A stretch of DNA of 64,000 nt. Source: Pseudoalteromonas neustonica. Lineage in GTDB: Bacteria; Pseudomonadota; Gammaproteobacteria; Enterobacterales; Alteromonadaceae. The stretch is taken from NCBI RefSeq assembly GCF_001653135.1, contig NZ_BDDS01000018.1:1-64000 (forward strand), read 5' to 3'. Below the pieces are notes generated by a model that did not search any database, was not told the origin of the DNA, and worked only from the letters and a program-made list of their open reading frames with translations. Position numbers and translations under genes: made by a program. How positions within the stretch are numbered: the first letter of the stretch is position 1; the number at the start of each line of letters is the position of its first letter. Below are positions 42,711 to 52,068 of the stretch, in pieces.

Positions 42711-44753
42711 ATGCGATTACCTTTGCTACTTGTGCTTACACTTTCAAGTGCTTGCTTTGCTAAAGATACAACAATTCAATCCCCCAATGGGAAAATAAAA
42801 ATAACGGTATCAGATACGCACTCCACACCAAGCTACAAAATCAGTTTTAACGATAAAGAAGTTATTCAAAACTCATCGCTTGGTTTTAATTTTAAACAAC
42901 AGGCCTCTTTCGCTGAAGGCTTTAAAATCACTAAAACATCTAACAATCAAGTAAATAGTCAATGGCAGCAACCGTGGGGCGAGCGTCAAACCATTATAGA
43001 TAAGCATAATGAGCTAACGGTTACCTTTAATAAACCTGCGCCGCACGGTGGCACTTACATAGTCCGCTTTAAGGCCTTTAATAGCGGGGTAGGATTTCGC
43101 TACGAAGTGCCCAAACAAACGGGTTTTGAGAGCATTGAAATCACTAAAGAGCTAACCGAGTTTGCAATTGCCAACGCCGATAAAGCAACCGCGTGGTGGA
43201 TCCCTGCGCGTGGCTGGAACCGCTATGAATATGTTTATAACACCACACCATTGCAACAAGCTGGGCTTGTACATACCCCTTTTACTTTTAAAAATGCAGA
43301 CGGAGTACATGTCAGTATTCACGAGGCGGCTTTAGTTGATTATGCAGGTATGGTGCTTAATCAACGTCGCCCGGGGACATTTCAGGCAGACCTAACCCCT
43401 TGGTCTGATGGTATTGCAGTTAAAAAACACGGTGCTTTTAATACCCCTTGGCGTACAATTCAAATCGGTGAAAAAGCCGTTGATTTGATTAATTCAGATA
43501 TAATTTTAAACCTCAATGAACCTAACAAGCTCGGCGATGTTTCATGGGTTAAACCGGGTAAATATGTTGGTATTTGGTGGGGTATGCACATCAACGAAAC
43601 AACGTGGGGTAGCGGTGAAAAACATGGCGCAACAACACAAAATACCAAGTATTACATGGATTTTGCTGCCAAATATGGTTTTGATGGCGTATTAGTTGAA
43701 GGCTGGAACATTGGCTGGGACGGAGACTGGTTTTTCAATGGTGACGTATTTAGTTTTACTAAACCTTATAATGATTTTGATATTGATGAACTAACTCGTT
43801 ACGGCAAACAAAAAGGCGTTCAGCTAATTGGCCATCACGAAACATCTGGTAACGTCAGTAACTATCGCAACCAAATGAATGATGCCTACGCACTCTATGA
43901 AAAAGCGAACGTGAGCCAAGTAAAAACAGGCTATGTAGCTGATGGCGGCAATATAAAACGTATCGATGATAATGGCATTGCACGTCATGAGTGGCACGAT
44001 GGTCAGTTTATGGTTAACGAATACCTTCATAGTGTAAAACTCGCAGCTAAACATAAAATCAGTATTAACACCCATGAGCCAATTAAAGACACAGGTCTGC
44101 GTCGTACTTACCCTAACTGGATAGCGCGCGAAGGAGCTCGCGGCCAAGAATTTAACGCATGGGGTACGCCACCTAATCCACCTGAACATATTCCTATGCT
44201 TGCTTTTACACGTATGCTAGCTGGGCCAATGGATTTTACACCGGGTATTTTTGATATGGACTTTAATGGTTTAGGCGCAAAAACTAACCGCCCACAAACC
44301 ACGCTAGCGAAACAACTCGCTTTGTATGTCGTGATGTACAGCCCAATTCAAATGGCCGCAGATTTACCGCGCAACTATTTAGCAAAACCTGAGGCATTTC
44401 AATTTATTCAAGATGTACCAACCGACTGGCAACACAGTATTGCGCTTGCAGGTGAAGTTGGCGACTACATAGTGTTTGCACGAAAAGAACGTAAACGCGA
44501 TGGTTATTCTGGTAACGACTGGTATTTAGGCGCTGTCACTGATGAACATGCCCGCACGGTTGATATTAAGCTCGACTTTTTGGATGGCGATAAAGTATTT
44601 GAAGCGCAAATATACCGCGATGGCAAAAACGCAGAATGGAAAAACAACCCATACGATATAAAAATTGAACAGCGTATTGTATCGGCTAAAGACACTATTT
44701 CATTAAAACTCGCCACCAGCGGCGGCACTGCAATTCGATTTAAAGCACTATAA
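42711..44753 (+). CDS. glycoside hydrolase family 97 (alpha-glucosidase-like)
   Basis: 680 residues with a signal peptide (about 1-17). GH97 layout: N-terminal beta sandwich (about 20-270), TIM barrel (about 280-570) and C-terminal beta domain. Catalytic-region motifs VEGWNIGWDGDW, GHHETSG, INTHEPIKDTGLRRTYPN and AREGARGQEFNAWG match the inverting SusB-like subgroup, in which glutamates act as acid and base and bind calcium. A periplasmic alpha-glucosidase is likely. It is a single gene with no SusC/SusD neighbours, unlike Bacteroidetes loci, where the family is most common. Confidence 0.92.
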   Translation: MRLPLLLVLTLSSACFAKDTTIQSPNGKIKITVSDTHSTPSYKISFNDKEVIQNSSLGFNFKQQASFAEGFKITKTSNNQVNSQWQQPWGERQTIIDKHNELTVTFNKPAPHGGTYIVRFKAFNSGVGFRYEVPKQTGFESIEITKELTEFAIANADKATAWWIPARGWNRYEYVYNTTPLQQAGLVHTPFTFKNADGVHVSIHEAALVDYAGMVLNQRRPGTFQADLTPWSDGIAVKKHGAFNTPWRTIQIGEKAVDLINSDIILNLNEPNKLGDVSWVKPGKYVGIWWGMHINETTWGSGEKHGATTQNTKYYMDFAAKYGFDGVLVEGWNIGWDGDWFFNGDVFSFTKPYNDFDIDELTRYGKQKGVQLIGHHETSGNVSNYRNQMNDAYALYEKANVSQVKTGYVADGGNIKRIDDNGIARHEWHDGQFMVNEYLHSVKLAAKHKISINTHEPIKDTGLRRTYPNWIAREGARGQEFNAWGTPPNPPEHIPMLAFTRMLAGPMDFTPGIFDMDFNGLGAKTNRPQTTLAKQLALYVVMYSPIQMAADLPRNYLAKPEAFQFIQDVPTDWQHSIALAGEVGDYIVFARKERKRDGYSGNDWYLGAVTDEHARTVDIKLDFLDGDKVFEAQIYRDGKNAEWKNNPYDIKIEQRIVSAKDTISLKLATSGGTAIRFKAL

Positions 44754-44763
44754 ACACGCCCAG

Positions 44764-44786
44764 CGCCAACCCGAGCCGGTTGGCGC
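44764..44786 (+). terminator. GC-rich hairpin after the GH97 gene
   Basis: GCGCCAACC-CGAGC-CGGTTGGCGC folds into a stable stem just after the GH97 stop. It lacks a T run, so it is either a Rho-assisted terminator or a 3'-end stabiliser. Two tandem ATTAATTAAGCT repeats follow at about 44795-44818. Confidence 0.5.
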
Positions 44787-44940
44787 ATTAAGCAATTAAT
44801 TAAGCTATTAATTAAGCTATAAAACAAAACTTCTTCGCATCAACTTTCATCACATTTATTAATTTAACTAATTGAAATTTAAAATACTTAAAACTGCTGC
44901 AATACTTTGTAATAGATTTATTCCTGCGCGTAACCTATCT

Positions 44941-44968
44941 TTGTTCACAGTCATTTCATTAACATAAT
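44941..44968 (+). promoter_or_regulatory. possible promoter of the catalase-LodA operon
   Basis: TTGTTC (44941-44946), 16 bases and CATAAT (44963-44968) resemble a sigma-70 promoter about 50 bases before the first gene. It is the best match in 44790-45021, but it is not strong. Confidence 0.35.
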
Positions 44969-45021
44969 AGCAACACCGTCATTTCTCCTAGAAATTTACT
45001 ACACAATCAAGGAATATGAGC

Positions 45022-46458
45022 ATGGAACCTGTATTAAGAAATACTCACTCAGTTATTAAAACACCCATAGTACTTGCGCTCACTTTCGCAAGTTTTACGG
45101 CACTTAGCACCAATGAGAACACACCATCACACGCCCAATACACCACGTCATCATCAGCGTGTGTTGCAAAAAAAGAATGGTTTAAATCTCCCGTAGTCCC
45201 ACCAAAAGAAGGTAAAGATAGTCATTTTGCATTTGTGGATAACGAAGATAAATCAAGCAATTGTGATTTTCATCAGTGGTCATGGCAAAAGTTTTTATAT
45301 CTAACCCAAGTAGATAAAAAAACAAACGATCTGGTTATGTTTGGTGATAACTACCGACAAGTAAATAATGAAATGATGCCTTATTTTGAGCCTTGGAATG
45401 ACCTACTCAATCCCACCGGTTTTGAATTAAGTTCTCAATTGATCCTAGAGGACACAACGCAAGCAGGCAGTAGCCATGGCAAAATTTTTACTAAGTATGG
45501 TAATCAACCTGCTTATTATTCAATTCATATAAACCGTGAATTTATTCAATCTGCAGCTAAAAACCCGATCACTAGCGGTGATGAGTTTGCAGTGGGATCC
45601 GTTGAAATAAAGGCAGCATGGCTTGCCACAGATCAATTACGCGCCCTTTATACAGATAAAGAAATACACGCTAACTTTTACACCCGTAAAGCAATGATCA
45701 AAGCGGATAGTAAAACAATCAGCAATACCGAAGTTGCTTTAATAGGCATGCATGTTGTTGGCGTAGTTGAGAACCATCCTGAATTTATTTGGGCTACCTT
45801 TGAGCATCATACGTCAGCACCTGATTATTACGGCTCTCCTGGTACATTTAAAAAAGTAACAACGCCTTATGAAAAAAATAAAATCGTTAGTAGTGATGAT
45901 AAATTTATTTTTTACAGAAAAAATACCACCGCAGGTAATGCAAATCTAAGTTACCCCGCAGAACAAACCACCACAAACACGTTTCGTTTATACCAATTTG
46001 GCGTACCTAATGGCGCGCCTTATACAAACGTTGCATCGTCAGATCAGCAAACTAGAGACGCCGAAAACTTTAATAACATTCAAGTACTCAATAATAGCGT
46101 CAAACAAGGCCTAACTAAGCATGACTCTCGTTGGCAACATTATTTTTATGCTGGAAGTGTGTGGTTAAGTACTCAAGGTTACAAATTTAATGAAGGGATC
46201 AGTGGAAATATTGTCCCACCCAATGCAAACGACAAATTACGAGGTTCGCTCGCGCTTGCCAACATAACCATGGAAACCTATACGCAAACCTATGGCGATC
46301 CAAATCAAAATAAACGCTACTCGACTAATAACTGCTTTGCTTGTCATGCAACCAGTAAGGGTGAGTCAACGATGGAAGTAAGCCATATATTTAAGAACTT
46401 TCAAAAGTTACGTAGCAGTCACAGGCAAATCAATGCTGGCTCTACACATCAACGTTAA
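45022..46458 (+). CDS. exported protein with one c-type haem motif
   Basis: About 478 residues from the ATG at 45022, which has AAGGAA seven bases upstream; the ATG at 45016 is too close to it. An N-terminal hydrophobic segment (TPIVLALTFASFTALS) directs export. A single CxxCH (CFACH, residues 440-444 counted from the first ATG) near the C-terminus predicts covalent haem c. The middle has GSVEIKAAWLATDQ, then ALIGMHVVGVVENHPEFIWATFEHH, a pattern I associate with uncharacterised proteins found near catalase-like genes. It is the first gene of the catalase-LodA operon, 36 bases before it. Confidence 0.82.
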   Translation: MEPVLRNTHSVIKTPIVLALTFASFTALSTNENTPSHAQYTTSSSACVAKKEWFKSPVVPPKEGKDSHFAFVDNEDKSSNCDFHQWSWQKFLYLTQVDKKTNDLVMFGDNYRQVNNEMMPYFEPWNDLLNPTGFELSSQLILEDTTQAGSSHGKIFTKYGNQPAYYSIHINREFIQSAAKNPITSGDEFAVGSVEIKAAWLATDQLRALYTDKEIHANFYTRKAMIKADSKTISNTEVALIGMHVVGVVENHPEFIWATFEHHTSAPDYYGSPGTFKKVTTPYEKNKIVSSDDKFIFYRKNTTAGNANLSYPAEQTTTNTFRLYQFGVPNGAPYTNVASSDQQTRDAENFNNIQVLNNSVKQGLTKHDSRWQHYFYAGSVWLSTQGYKFNEGISGNIVPPNANDKLRGSLALANITMETYTQTYGDPNQNKRYSTNNCFACHATSKGESTMEVSHIFKNFQKLRSSHRQINAGSTHQR

Positions 46459-46494
46459 TAATTTATTTGAATAGCTTAAAAAAGGAATGCTGTA

Positions 46495-49400
46495 ATGACT
46501 AAAAAAGACGATACACAACACTCTGGCGCAAAACCATCGGCAAACAACATACCATGTTGGTCAGATGGTGAAAGCGTAGATCAAGCTTGCCAACGTCTAA
46601 CAGAGATGTTTGTTGGGCTTGGGCAAGTTCCTCGCATAGATAAAGGGCAGCAACCCGCTCAACGTGCCGTATTTAGAAAACAACATGGCGTTGTGTACGG
46701 CAAGTTTAAAATTAACTCAGACATTGACCCGCAATTTAAAGTGGGAATATTTGCAGGCCAAGAATACGAATGCGCGGTTCGCTTTTCAAGTGACACAACC
46801 CCTTCATCACCTGATTTGCACAGTACCCTTGGGTTGGCGATGAAGCTGTTTTCCGTAGAGGGTCCAAAACTGGTTGGAGAAAGCGACACAGCAGACTTTA
46901 TTTTTCAAAATATAAATCGCTTCTTTACCAAAAATGCCCAACAGATGTGCCAATTCACTACGGCTGGCGTAATAAATAAAGACTACGACGCATACATAAA
47001 TGATCCGAAAAATAAGAAAACATCTAACATTTTAAAGGCAATGCAAAAAGTAGAGGCGAGCTGCCTAAGTGCTAAATATTGGGCAATTTTACCATTTAAA
47101 CTTGGTGAACAACACATTGTAAAATATCGGTTAGTACCTGAGAGTTCTGATTTAGGCGCACCTAGTGTTGATAATGACTACCTTGCGTTAGATTTACAGC
47201 GACGATTGCGTGAAGGAAATGCTCGCTTTCGTTTTGAAGTACAATTGCGTACTAACCCCAAAACAATGCCAATTGATGATGCACAAAAAGTCTGGAGCAC
47301 ACAAGAAAGTCCGTATATCTGCCTTGCACACTTAGAATTAGCACAACAAGACATTACCTCAATTGGTCAAGCCGAGCTTGGTCGTAACCTCGCCTTCAAT
47401 ATTTGGCGCACTTTAGCTGATCATGAGCCTTTAGGTAGCATTGCCCTTGCTCGCAAGTCAGCATACGCAGCCAGCGCTCATGCACGTCACACCGCAAATG
47501 GTCAGCTGCTGCAAGAACCAAAAGCAATTAGTCAGTTTAATCCTGAGCAATCACAAGATACTAACTCTGACTGCATTGTGTACGCTGGTATTTACCCTCC
47601 TATTGGTGTGATGCGAGTAGGTAACAGTAAAGATGACTATTTCATTGGCCCGCAACATCCTCAACCTGTACCAAATTCAGATGAGTACGCTTACCGCGAC
47701 AAAAGTGGCGCAATGAAACGCCAAGCTGCCGAGTTTAGAATTTACGGCTTTAACGCTGCTGGCAAAGCAATTAAGGAACTCACTTTAGATAATACTGACA
47801 TAACATGGCACGCCCAACTTGCGAATCAAAAAGCGTCTTGGTATGAATTTCAAATTGCTTTAGATATTCCAGAAGCCGCCGATGCACCGCCATCTTTACT
47901 GCGAAACAACAATGTTACAAATCGCGATAAGCTTGTCATTAATGGAGGTAAACGCAGCCTAAGCGGCAAAAATATAACCCCTAAAAATAAAGACACCTTT
48001 ACTGGTAAATTTATGGGTGAAAAAGTCTATCTAGGCGAGATGCGCAGTGATGAACATGGCCGATTAATCATGCTAGGTGGGCATGGCGTATCGCGTAACC
48101 TGAATGGGGATATCGCGGTGACTTTCGCCAACAATGAAGGCTGGTATGATGATATATCCGATGGCCCTATTATCGCTGAGGTTGTTTATCAAGGCGTTGC
48201 TCTAAGAGTTGAACCCGCTTGGGCCATTTGTGCACCGCCTGATTATGCGCCAATGCAAAAATCAGTGCGTACCATGTGGGATTTAATGCGCGATGTTGCA
48301 GTAAACAGTGGCATGCTTGCACGTCCACAGCGCCCTTCATTTACGGATGATATTCAACCTATTTTTACTCGAATGACTGACTTACAATGGGTTAATGGTG
48401 GCTTTGCAGGCGCTTTTGGATGGGGTGGTCAATTTGATTACACAACTCCTCAGTGGTTAGAAAAACTAAGCAACCCTTCTCCAGCCTATCAAGAACTACG
48501 TCGTACGTTATCTAATAATTTTCGCCGTTTTGATGTCCCAGGTGCCCAAGCACCTCAACTATGGCCTTGGCTCTATGGCGACGCAATTAGTATTCCACCA
48601 ACGGGATCTGAACGCCAACATAGTACACTCTCAAACTTACAATTGTCGTTTTTAGACCAATGGGTAAAAGGCGATTTTATTAATGATTACACACCGCAAT
48701 CCGGTTGCCCCGTTGCTCCAAAGCAGCTCACTATAGATGATTATCCCGTGGCACAACAGCCTGACTTACTCACTCGTGGTGCGATGGAATTTTGCCTAGC
48801 AGATGCGTTTCATCCAGGCTGTGAAATGACTTGGCCTATGCGCACTGCAGGTATGTATCAATCAGCTTTTAGGTTAAAACACGCAAAATCGGATCTACAA
48901 AGCGATCATTATTATTACGGCCCTGTCATGAATAGTGATATTTTTACCCTTGCACAAGGACCATTATTTGGTGGGCAAGTAGCAGGCGGTGTGACACGTT
49001 GGATGGCTATCCCATGGCAAACAGATACAGCTAGCTGTCGTGATGGCTACAGCTCTGAATACGACCCTTTCTTACCCACTTTTTGGCCGGCACGTGTGCC
49101 TAATCAAGTTATGAACCAATATCGTTATAAGCAAGTGCTTGATACATCACTATCAAATAGCACTCGCCAACAGGCATTTGCGTATCGAACAGATTGGTTA
49201 GATGATTTACCTTTGCACGACCAGCCTGCAACATACACCAACCAAATAAACAGTATGGTTGAAAACTTTGCAGATCTCGCGATTGTGCAAGCACATGTTG
49301 GCGCCCTTGGTGACCCTCAATTTCCAACTATGATGCAAGTCGGCATGCTACCTCACAAGCAAGATAAAGAAGCACATACAAACCTTGCCAGTAAAGCAAT

Positions 49401-49509
49401 ACAACATAGTAAAGCGACGCTTTCTGCGGATCTGCCACCAAATCAACACAACATAGATTTAGGTGTAACAGAAAAAGCAAATCGCTTTCATCGCGTAAAA
49501 GGACGTTAG
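46495..49509 (+). CDS. catalase-like haem domain fused to a LodA/GoxA-type quinoprotein oxidase
   Basis: 1004 residues, no signal peptide. Residues about 20-335 are a y4iL-type catalase-like domain: distal His64 (RKQHGVVYGKF), DFIFQNINRFF (134-144) and RKSAY with candidate proximal Tyr324 (R320xxxY324). A short linker (about 340-358) leads to a LodA-like domain (about 360-955): YAGIYPPIGVMRVGNSKDDY at its start and C767LADAFHPGCEMTW780 near its centre, where Cys and Trp could form the cysteine tryptophylquinone cofactor. LodA/GoxA enzymes oxidise amino acids and release H2O2. A LodB-like gene follows after seven bases. I know of no characterised protein with this fusion. Confidence 0.85.
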   Translation: MTKKDDTQHSGAKPSANNIPCWSDGESVDQACQRLTEMFVGLGQVPRIDKGQQPAQRAVFRKQHGVVYGKFKINSDIDPQFKVGIFAGQEYECAVRFSSDTTPSSPDLHSTLGLAMKLFSVEGPKLVGESDTADFIFQNINRFFTKNAQQMCQFTTAGVINKDYDAYINDPKNKKTSNILKAMQKVEASCLSAKYWAILPFKLGEQHIVKYRLVPESSDLGAPSVDNDYLALDLQRRLREGNARFRFEVQLRTNPKTMPIDDAQKVWSTQESPYICLAHLELAQQDITSIGQAELGRNLAFNIWRTLADHEPLGSIALARKSAYAASAHARHTANGQLLQEPKAISQFNPEQSQDTNSDCIVYAGIYPPIGVMRVGNSKDDYFIGPQHPQPVPNSDEYAYRDKSGAMKRQAAEFRIYGFNAAGKAIKELTLDNTDITWHAQLANQKASWYEFQIALDIPEAADAPPSLLRNNNVTNRDKLVINGGKRSLSGKNITPKNKDTFTGKFMGEKVYLGEMRSDEHGRLIMLGGHGVSRNLNGDIAVTFANNEGWYDDISDGPIIAEVVYQGVALRVEPAWAICAPPDYAPMQKSVRTMWDLMRDVAVNSGMLARPQRPSFTDDIQPIFTRMTDLQWVNGGFAGAFGWGGQFDYTTPQWLEKLSNPSPAYQELRRTLSNNFRRFDVPGAQAPQLWPWLYGDAISIPPTGSERQHSTLSNLQLSFLDQWVKGDFINDYTPQSGCPVAPKQLTIDDYPVAQQPDLLTRGAMEFCLADAFHPGCEMTWPMRTAGMYQSAFRLKHAKSDLQSDHYYYGPVMNSDIFTLAQGPLFGGQVAGGVTRWMAIPWQTDTASCRDGYSSEYDPFLPTFWPARVPNQVMNQYRYKQVLDTSLSNSTRQQAFAYRTDWLDDLPLHDQPATYTNQINSMVENFADLAIVQAHVGALGDPQFPTMMQVGMLPHKQDKEAHTNLASKAIQHSKATLSADLPPNQHNIDLGVTEKANRFHRVKGR

Positions 49510-49516
49510 GATCATT

Positions 49517-50692
49517 ATGCCAATGATTAACAAAAAAGAGTTAACGAGTGATATTGTGATCATTGGTGCAGGCGTAGCAGGCTGTATTGCTGCGCTTGCG
49601 TTATGTGATTCTTACCAAGTAACACTTATTGATAAATCTGTATTGCCTGAAGAGCGCATTGGTGAATGTTTAGCACCTGCAGCAAAGCGCATTTTACAAC
49701 AGCTTAATTTACTCACTGAATTTGAAGCTTTAATAGACACAAACATCACCCAAGCTATTCATTTACACAATCTAGGCATGCAAGTTAGCTGGGGAAAAGA
49801 AAAGCCTCACATTACTGATAACCTAAGCAACCCAGATGGCTTTGGTTGGCGATTAAACCGTAAAGAATTTGAGTTGTTTTTACGTAATAAAGCCCAGCAA
49901 CGTGGTGTTGAATGTATTTGGCCAGCACGGCTCAGAGGCAGTCAATATAATGATAATGCATGGCACATTTTACTTGAGCACACAAACTCCGACGAACCCA
50001 AAGAAATCACTATTTGTAGTCAGTTTGTAATTGATGCAACAGGCCGCCAAGCTCACTTTGCAAAAAAATATACGGATCGTCAACAAAGCGACCGACTCAT
50101 ATCATGCTGGGCGACCTTGGCAAACAACAGTGAGAATCAACTAGGGAGTATTTGTGCAACCGTTAATGGCTGGTGGTACAGTGCACCACTACCAAATCAA
50201 CGCCGTGTTTTAGCATTTCAAACCGACTCTGACCTTTTCAGTAAAGGCTTAAATCGTGACACAGCTCTATTTAGTCAACTTGCTCAACAACATGCACCAT
50301 TAGCCGCGTTACTCGAAGGGAATCAACATACGTTAGATCTACACGGTATTACCAGTGCCAATTCAACACGCTTAGACACCTTTGTAGGTCAACAATGGGC
50401 TGCACTTGGTGATGCCGCAACTAGCTTTGACCCTTTATCATCTCAGGGGATTTTTAATGCAATGGCAAGTGCTATGCAATTAGCATCATTAATAAAAAAA
50501 TCTGAGGTTATCGAAACATTAGATAACGATATACACCAATACTTTATCAAAACTTATCAGCAACAAATTGAGCAGATATGGGACAGTTATCTACACCATA
50601 AACATTATTTCTACAACCAAGAACAACGTTGGTCATCACACCCTTTTTGGCAACGTAGACACCAGCAAACACCATCACTAAATTGGGGTTAA
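49517..50692 (+). CDS. LodB-like FAD-dependent maturation flavoprotein
   Basis: 391 residues related to tryptophan-halogenase-like flavoproteins. GAGVAG (17-22) and VIDATGR (171-177) are FAD contacts, GWWYSAPLP (218-226) is the substrate-side block and GDAATSFDPLSSQG (298-311) binds FAD ribose and phosphate. The halogenase WxWxIP motif is not kept. LodB and GoxB are needed to build the tryptophylquinone in their partner oxidase. The seven-base gap after the LodA-fusion gene fits that role. Confidence 0.88.
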   Translation: MPMINKKELTSDIVIIGAGVAGCIAALALCDSYQVTLIDKSVLPEERIGECLAPAAKRILQQLNLLTEFEALIDTNITQAIHLHNLGMQVSWGKEKPHITDNLSNPDGFGWRLNRKEFELFLRNKAQQRGVECIWPARLRGSQYNDNAWHILLEHTNSDEPKEITICSQFVIDATGRQAHFAKKYTDRQQSDRLISCWATLANNSENQLGSICATVNGWWYSAPLPNQRRVLAFQTDSDLFSKGLNRDTALFSQLAQQHAPLAALLEGNQHTLDLHGITSANSTRLDTFVGQQWAALGDAATSFDPLSSQGIFNAMASAMQLASLIKKSEVIETLDNDIHQYFIKTYQQQIEQIWDSYLHHKHYFYNQEQRWSSHPFWQRRHQQTPSLNWG

Positions 50693-50740
50693 TCACCACA
50701 TTAACCCCGGTTAAATAACATTACTTAGCCAATACACTGA

Positions 50741-52063
50741 TCACTGCTTTTCTTTTGTAGTTACATGTTTTAAAGGCAAATAAACCTCAGCACTTAACCC
50801 CCCTTCAGGGCGATTCACTAAGGCAACCTTACCACCGTGCATATCAACAATACGCTTGATGATCGCCAACCCTAAACCACTGCCTTCACTACCGCGTGCT
50901 GTGTCACCTTGCTTGAATGGCTCAAATACTGATTCTAATTCACTTTCAGGTATGCCTGGCCCGTGATCTTTAACCACCACCATCGCGTATTTTTTATCAC
51001 GACTGATTGTGGTTTCCACATCTATATCATCATCTGAATAACGTATTGCATTCTCAATCATATTAGTAATAACACGTTTAATAGCCACCATGCTCAATGG
51101 TACATTATTGATACTGTGATTTTCAGTAAACGTAATATTACGTTGATGTTTTTGCTCTGAATGTACGACTTCAGACACTAATGCATTTAAATCTTCAAGC
51201 GCTAACTCTTCACGTTTATGATGACGTAAATACTCAATGAACTGATCAATAATCGCGTTCATATCTTCAATGTCATAAATGATCCCTTCACGCAGGTAAT
51301 CCTCTTCATCTGACATCATTTCAGTCGCCAAACGAATACGCGTAAGCGGTGTACGTAAATCATGAGACACACCCGCCATTAATAAACGGCGATCGTTCTC
51401 TAACGCAGCGATACCTCGCGACATTTGATTAAATGCCCGCGTTACTTCAATTACTTCTGTTGAGCCATGTTCTTCTAGCTTGGTTGAAAAATCCCCAACA
51501 CCCACTTTGATTGCAGCTTGCTGGAGTGCTTTTAAAGGCCGGTTTAGATGACGCGCAAATAACCACCCCCCCAGCACACTTAAAAAGCCAATACTTGATA
51601 GATAGAAAGTTAAGAATTCCAGATTATTATCTTTAAACCCAGTGAGCGGAACTTTAACCCAATAACCGGGCGCCTGCGGAGCTTCAACCCAATAAACAAG
51701 CGGCCCCGTTTGACTAATTCGTACGCGCGCAGAACCATTTAGCTGCTCTGACATACTGCGCGATAACATCGGATATTCACGGCTTTGCCCTAACCCACTA
51801 CGCATTGCTTGGCGTTGTGTCATTACTTCTATACCGGTAATTTCAAAAAACTTTTCCGATACTTCATCTGTTATTTCAACGCCATCTTCCCAGTCAATAA
51901 ACACGGTTTTAATTTGCTTAGCAAGTATCAGGTTAACTTGCTCAATGGTTGGCTTAACCACATACAGACTCACGGTGATGTACGACACGACTTGATTGAT
52001 CAACAATAATGCCGCTACCAAAAATACCGTTTGCCCAAATGCGCTTTTAGGAAACATACTCAT
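50741..52063 (-). CDS. envZ: osmosensor histidine kinase EnvZ
   Basis: 440 residues (E. coli 450). Two membrane helices (about 10-35 and 155-175) enclose a periplasmic domain and are followed by a HAMP linker (FARHLNRPLKALQQAAIKVG), the HisKA box GVSHDLRTPLTRIRLA and the HATPase N, G1 and G2 boxes (NMIENAIRYS, DHGPGIPE, GSGLGLAI). It phosphorylates OmpR, whose gene ends five bases upstream. In E. coli the pair sets porin levels; downstream targets here are unknown. Confidence 0.96.
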   Translation of the reverse strand: MSMFPKSAFGQTVFLVAALLLINQVVSYITVSLYVVKPTIEQVNLILAKQIKTVFIDWEDGVEITDEVSEKFFEITGIEVMTQRQAMRSGLGQSREYPMLSRSMSEQLNGSARVRISQTGPLVYWVEAPQAPGYWVKVPLTGFKDNNLEFLTFYLSSIGFLSVLGGWLFARHLNRPLKALQQAAIKVGVGDFSTKLEEHGSTEVIEVTRAFNQMSRGIAALENDRRLLMAGVSHDLRTPLTRIRLATEMMSDEEDYLREGIIYDIEDMNAIIDQFIEYLRHHKREELALEDLNALVSEVVHSEQKHQRNITFTENHSINNVPLSMVAIKRVITNMIENAIRYSDDDIDVETTISRDKKYAMVVVKDHGPGIPESELESVFEPFKQGDTARGSEGSGLGLAIIKRIVDMHGGKVALVNRPEGGLSAEVYLPLKHVTTKEKQ

Positions 52064-52068
52064 TCAGG

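Noticed and set aside
42711..44753. Polysaccharide utilisation locus around the GH97 gene
   Set aside because: No SusC/SusD, TonB receptor, other glycosidase or dedicated regulator is adjacent; it appears to be a lone enzyme gene.
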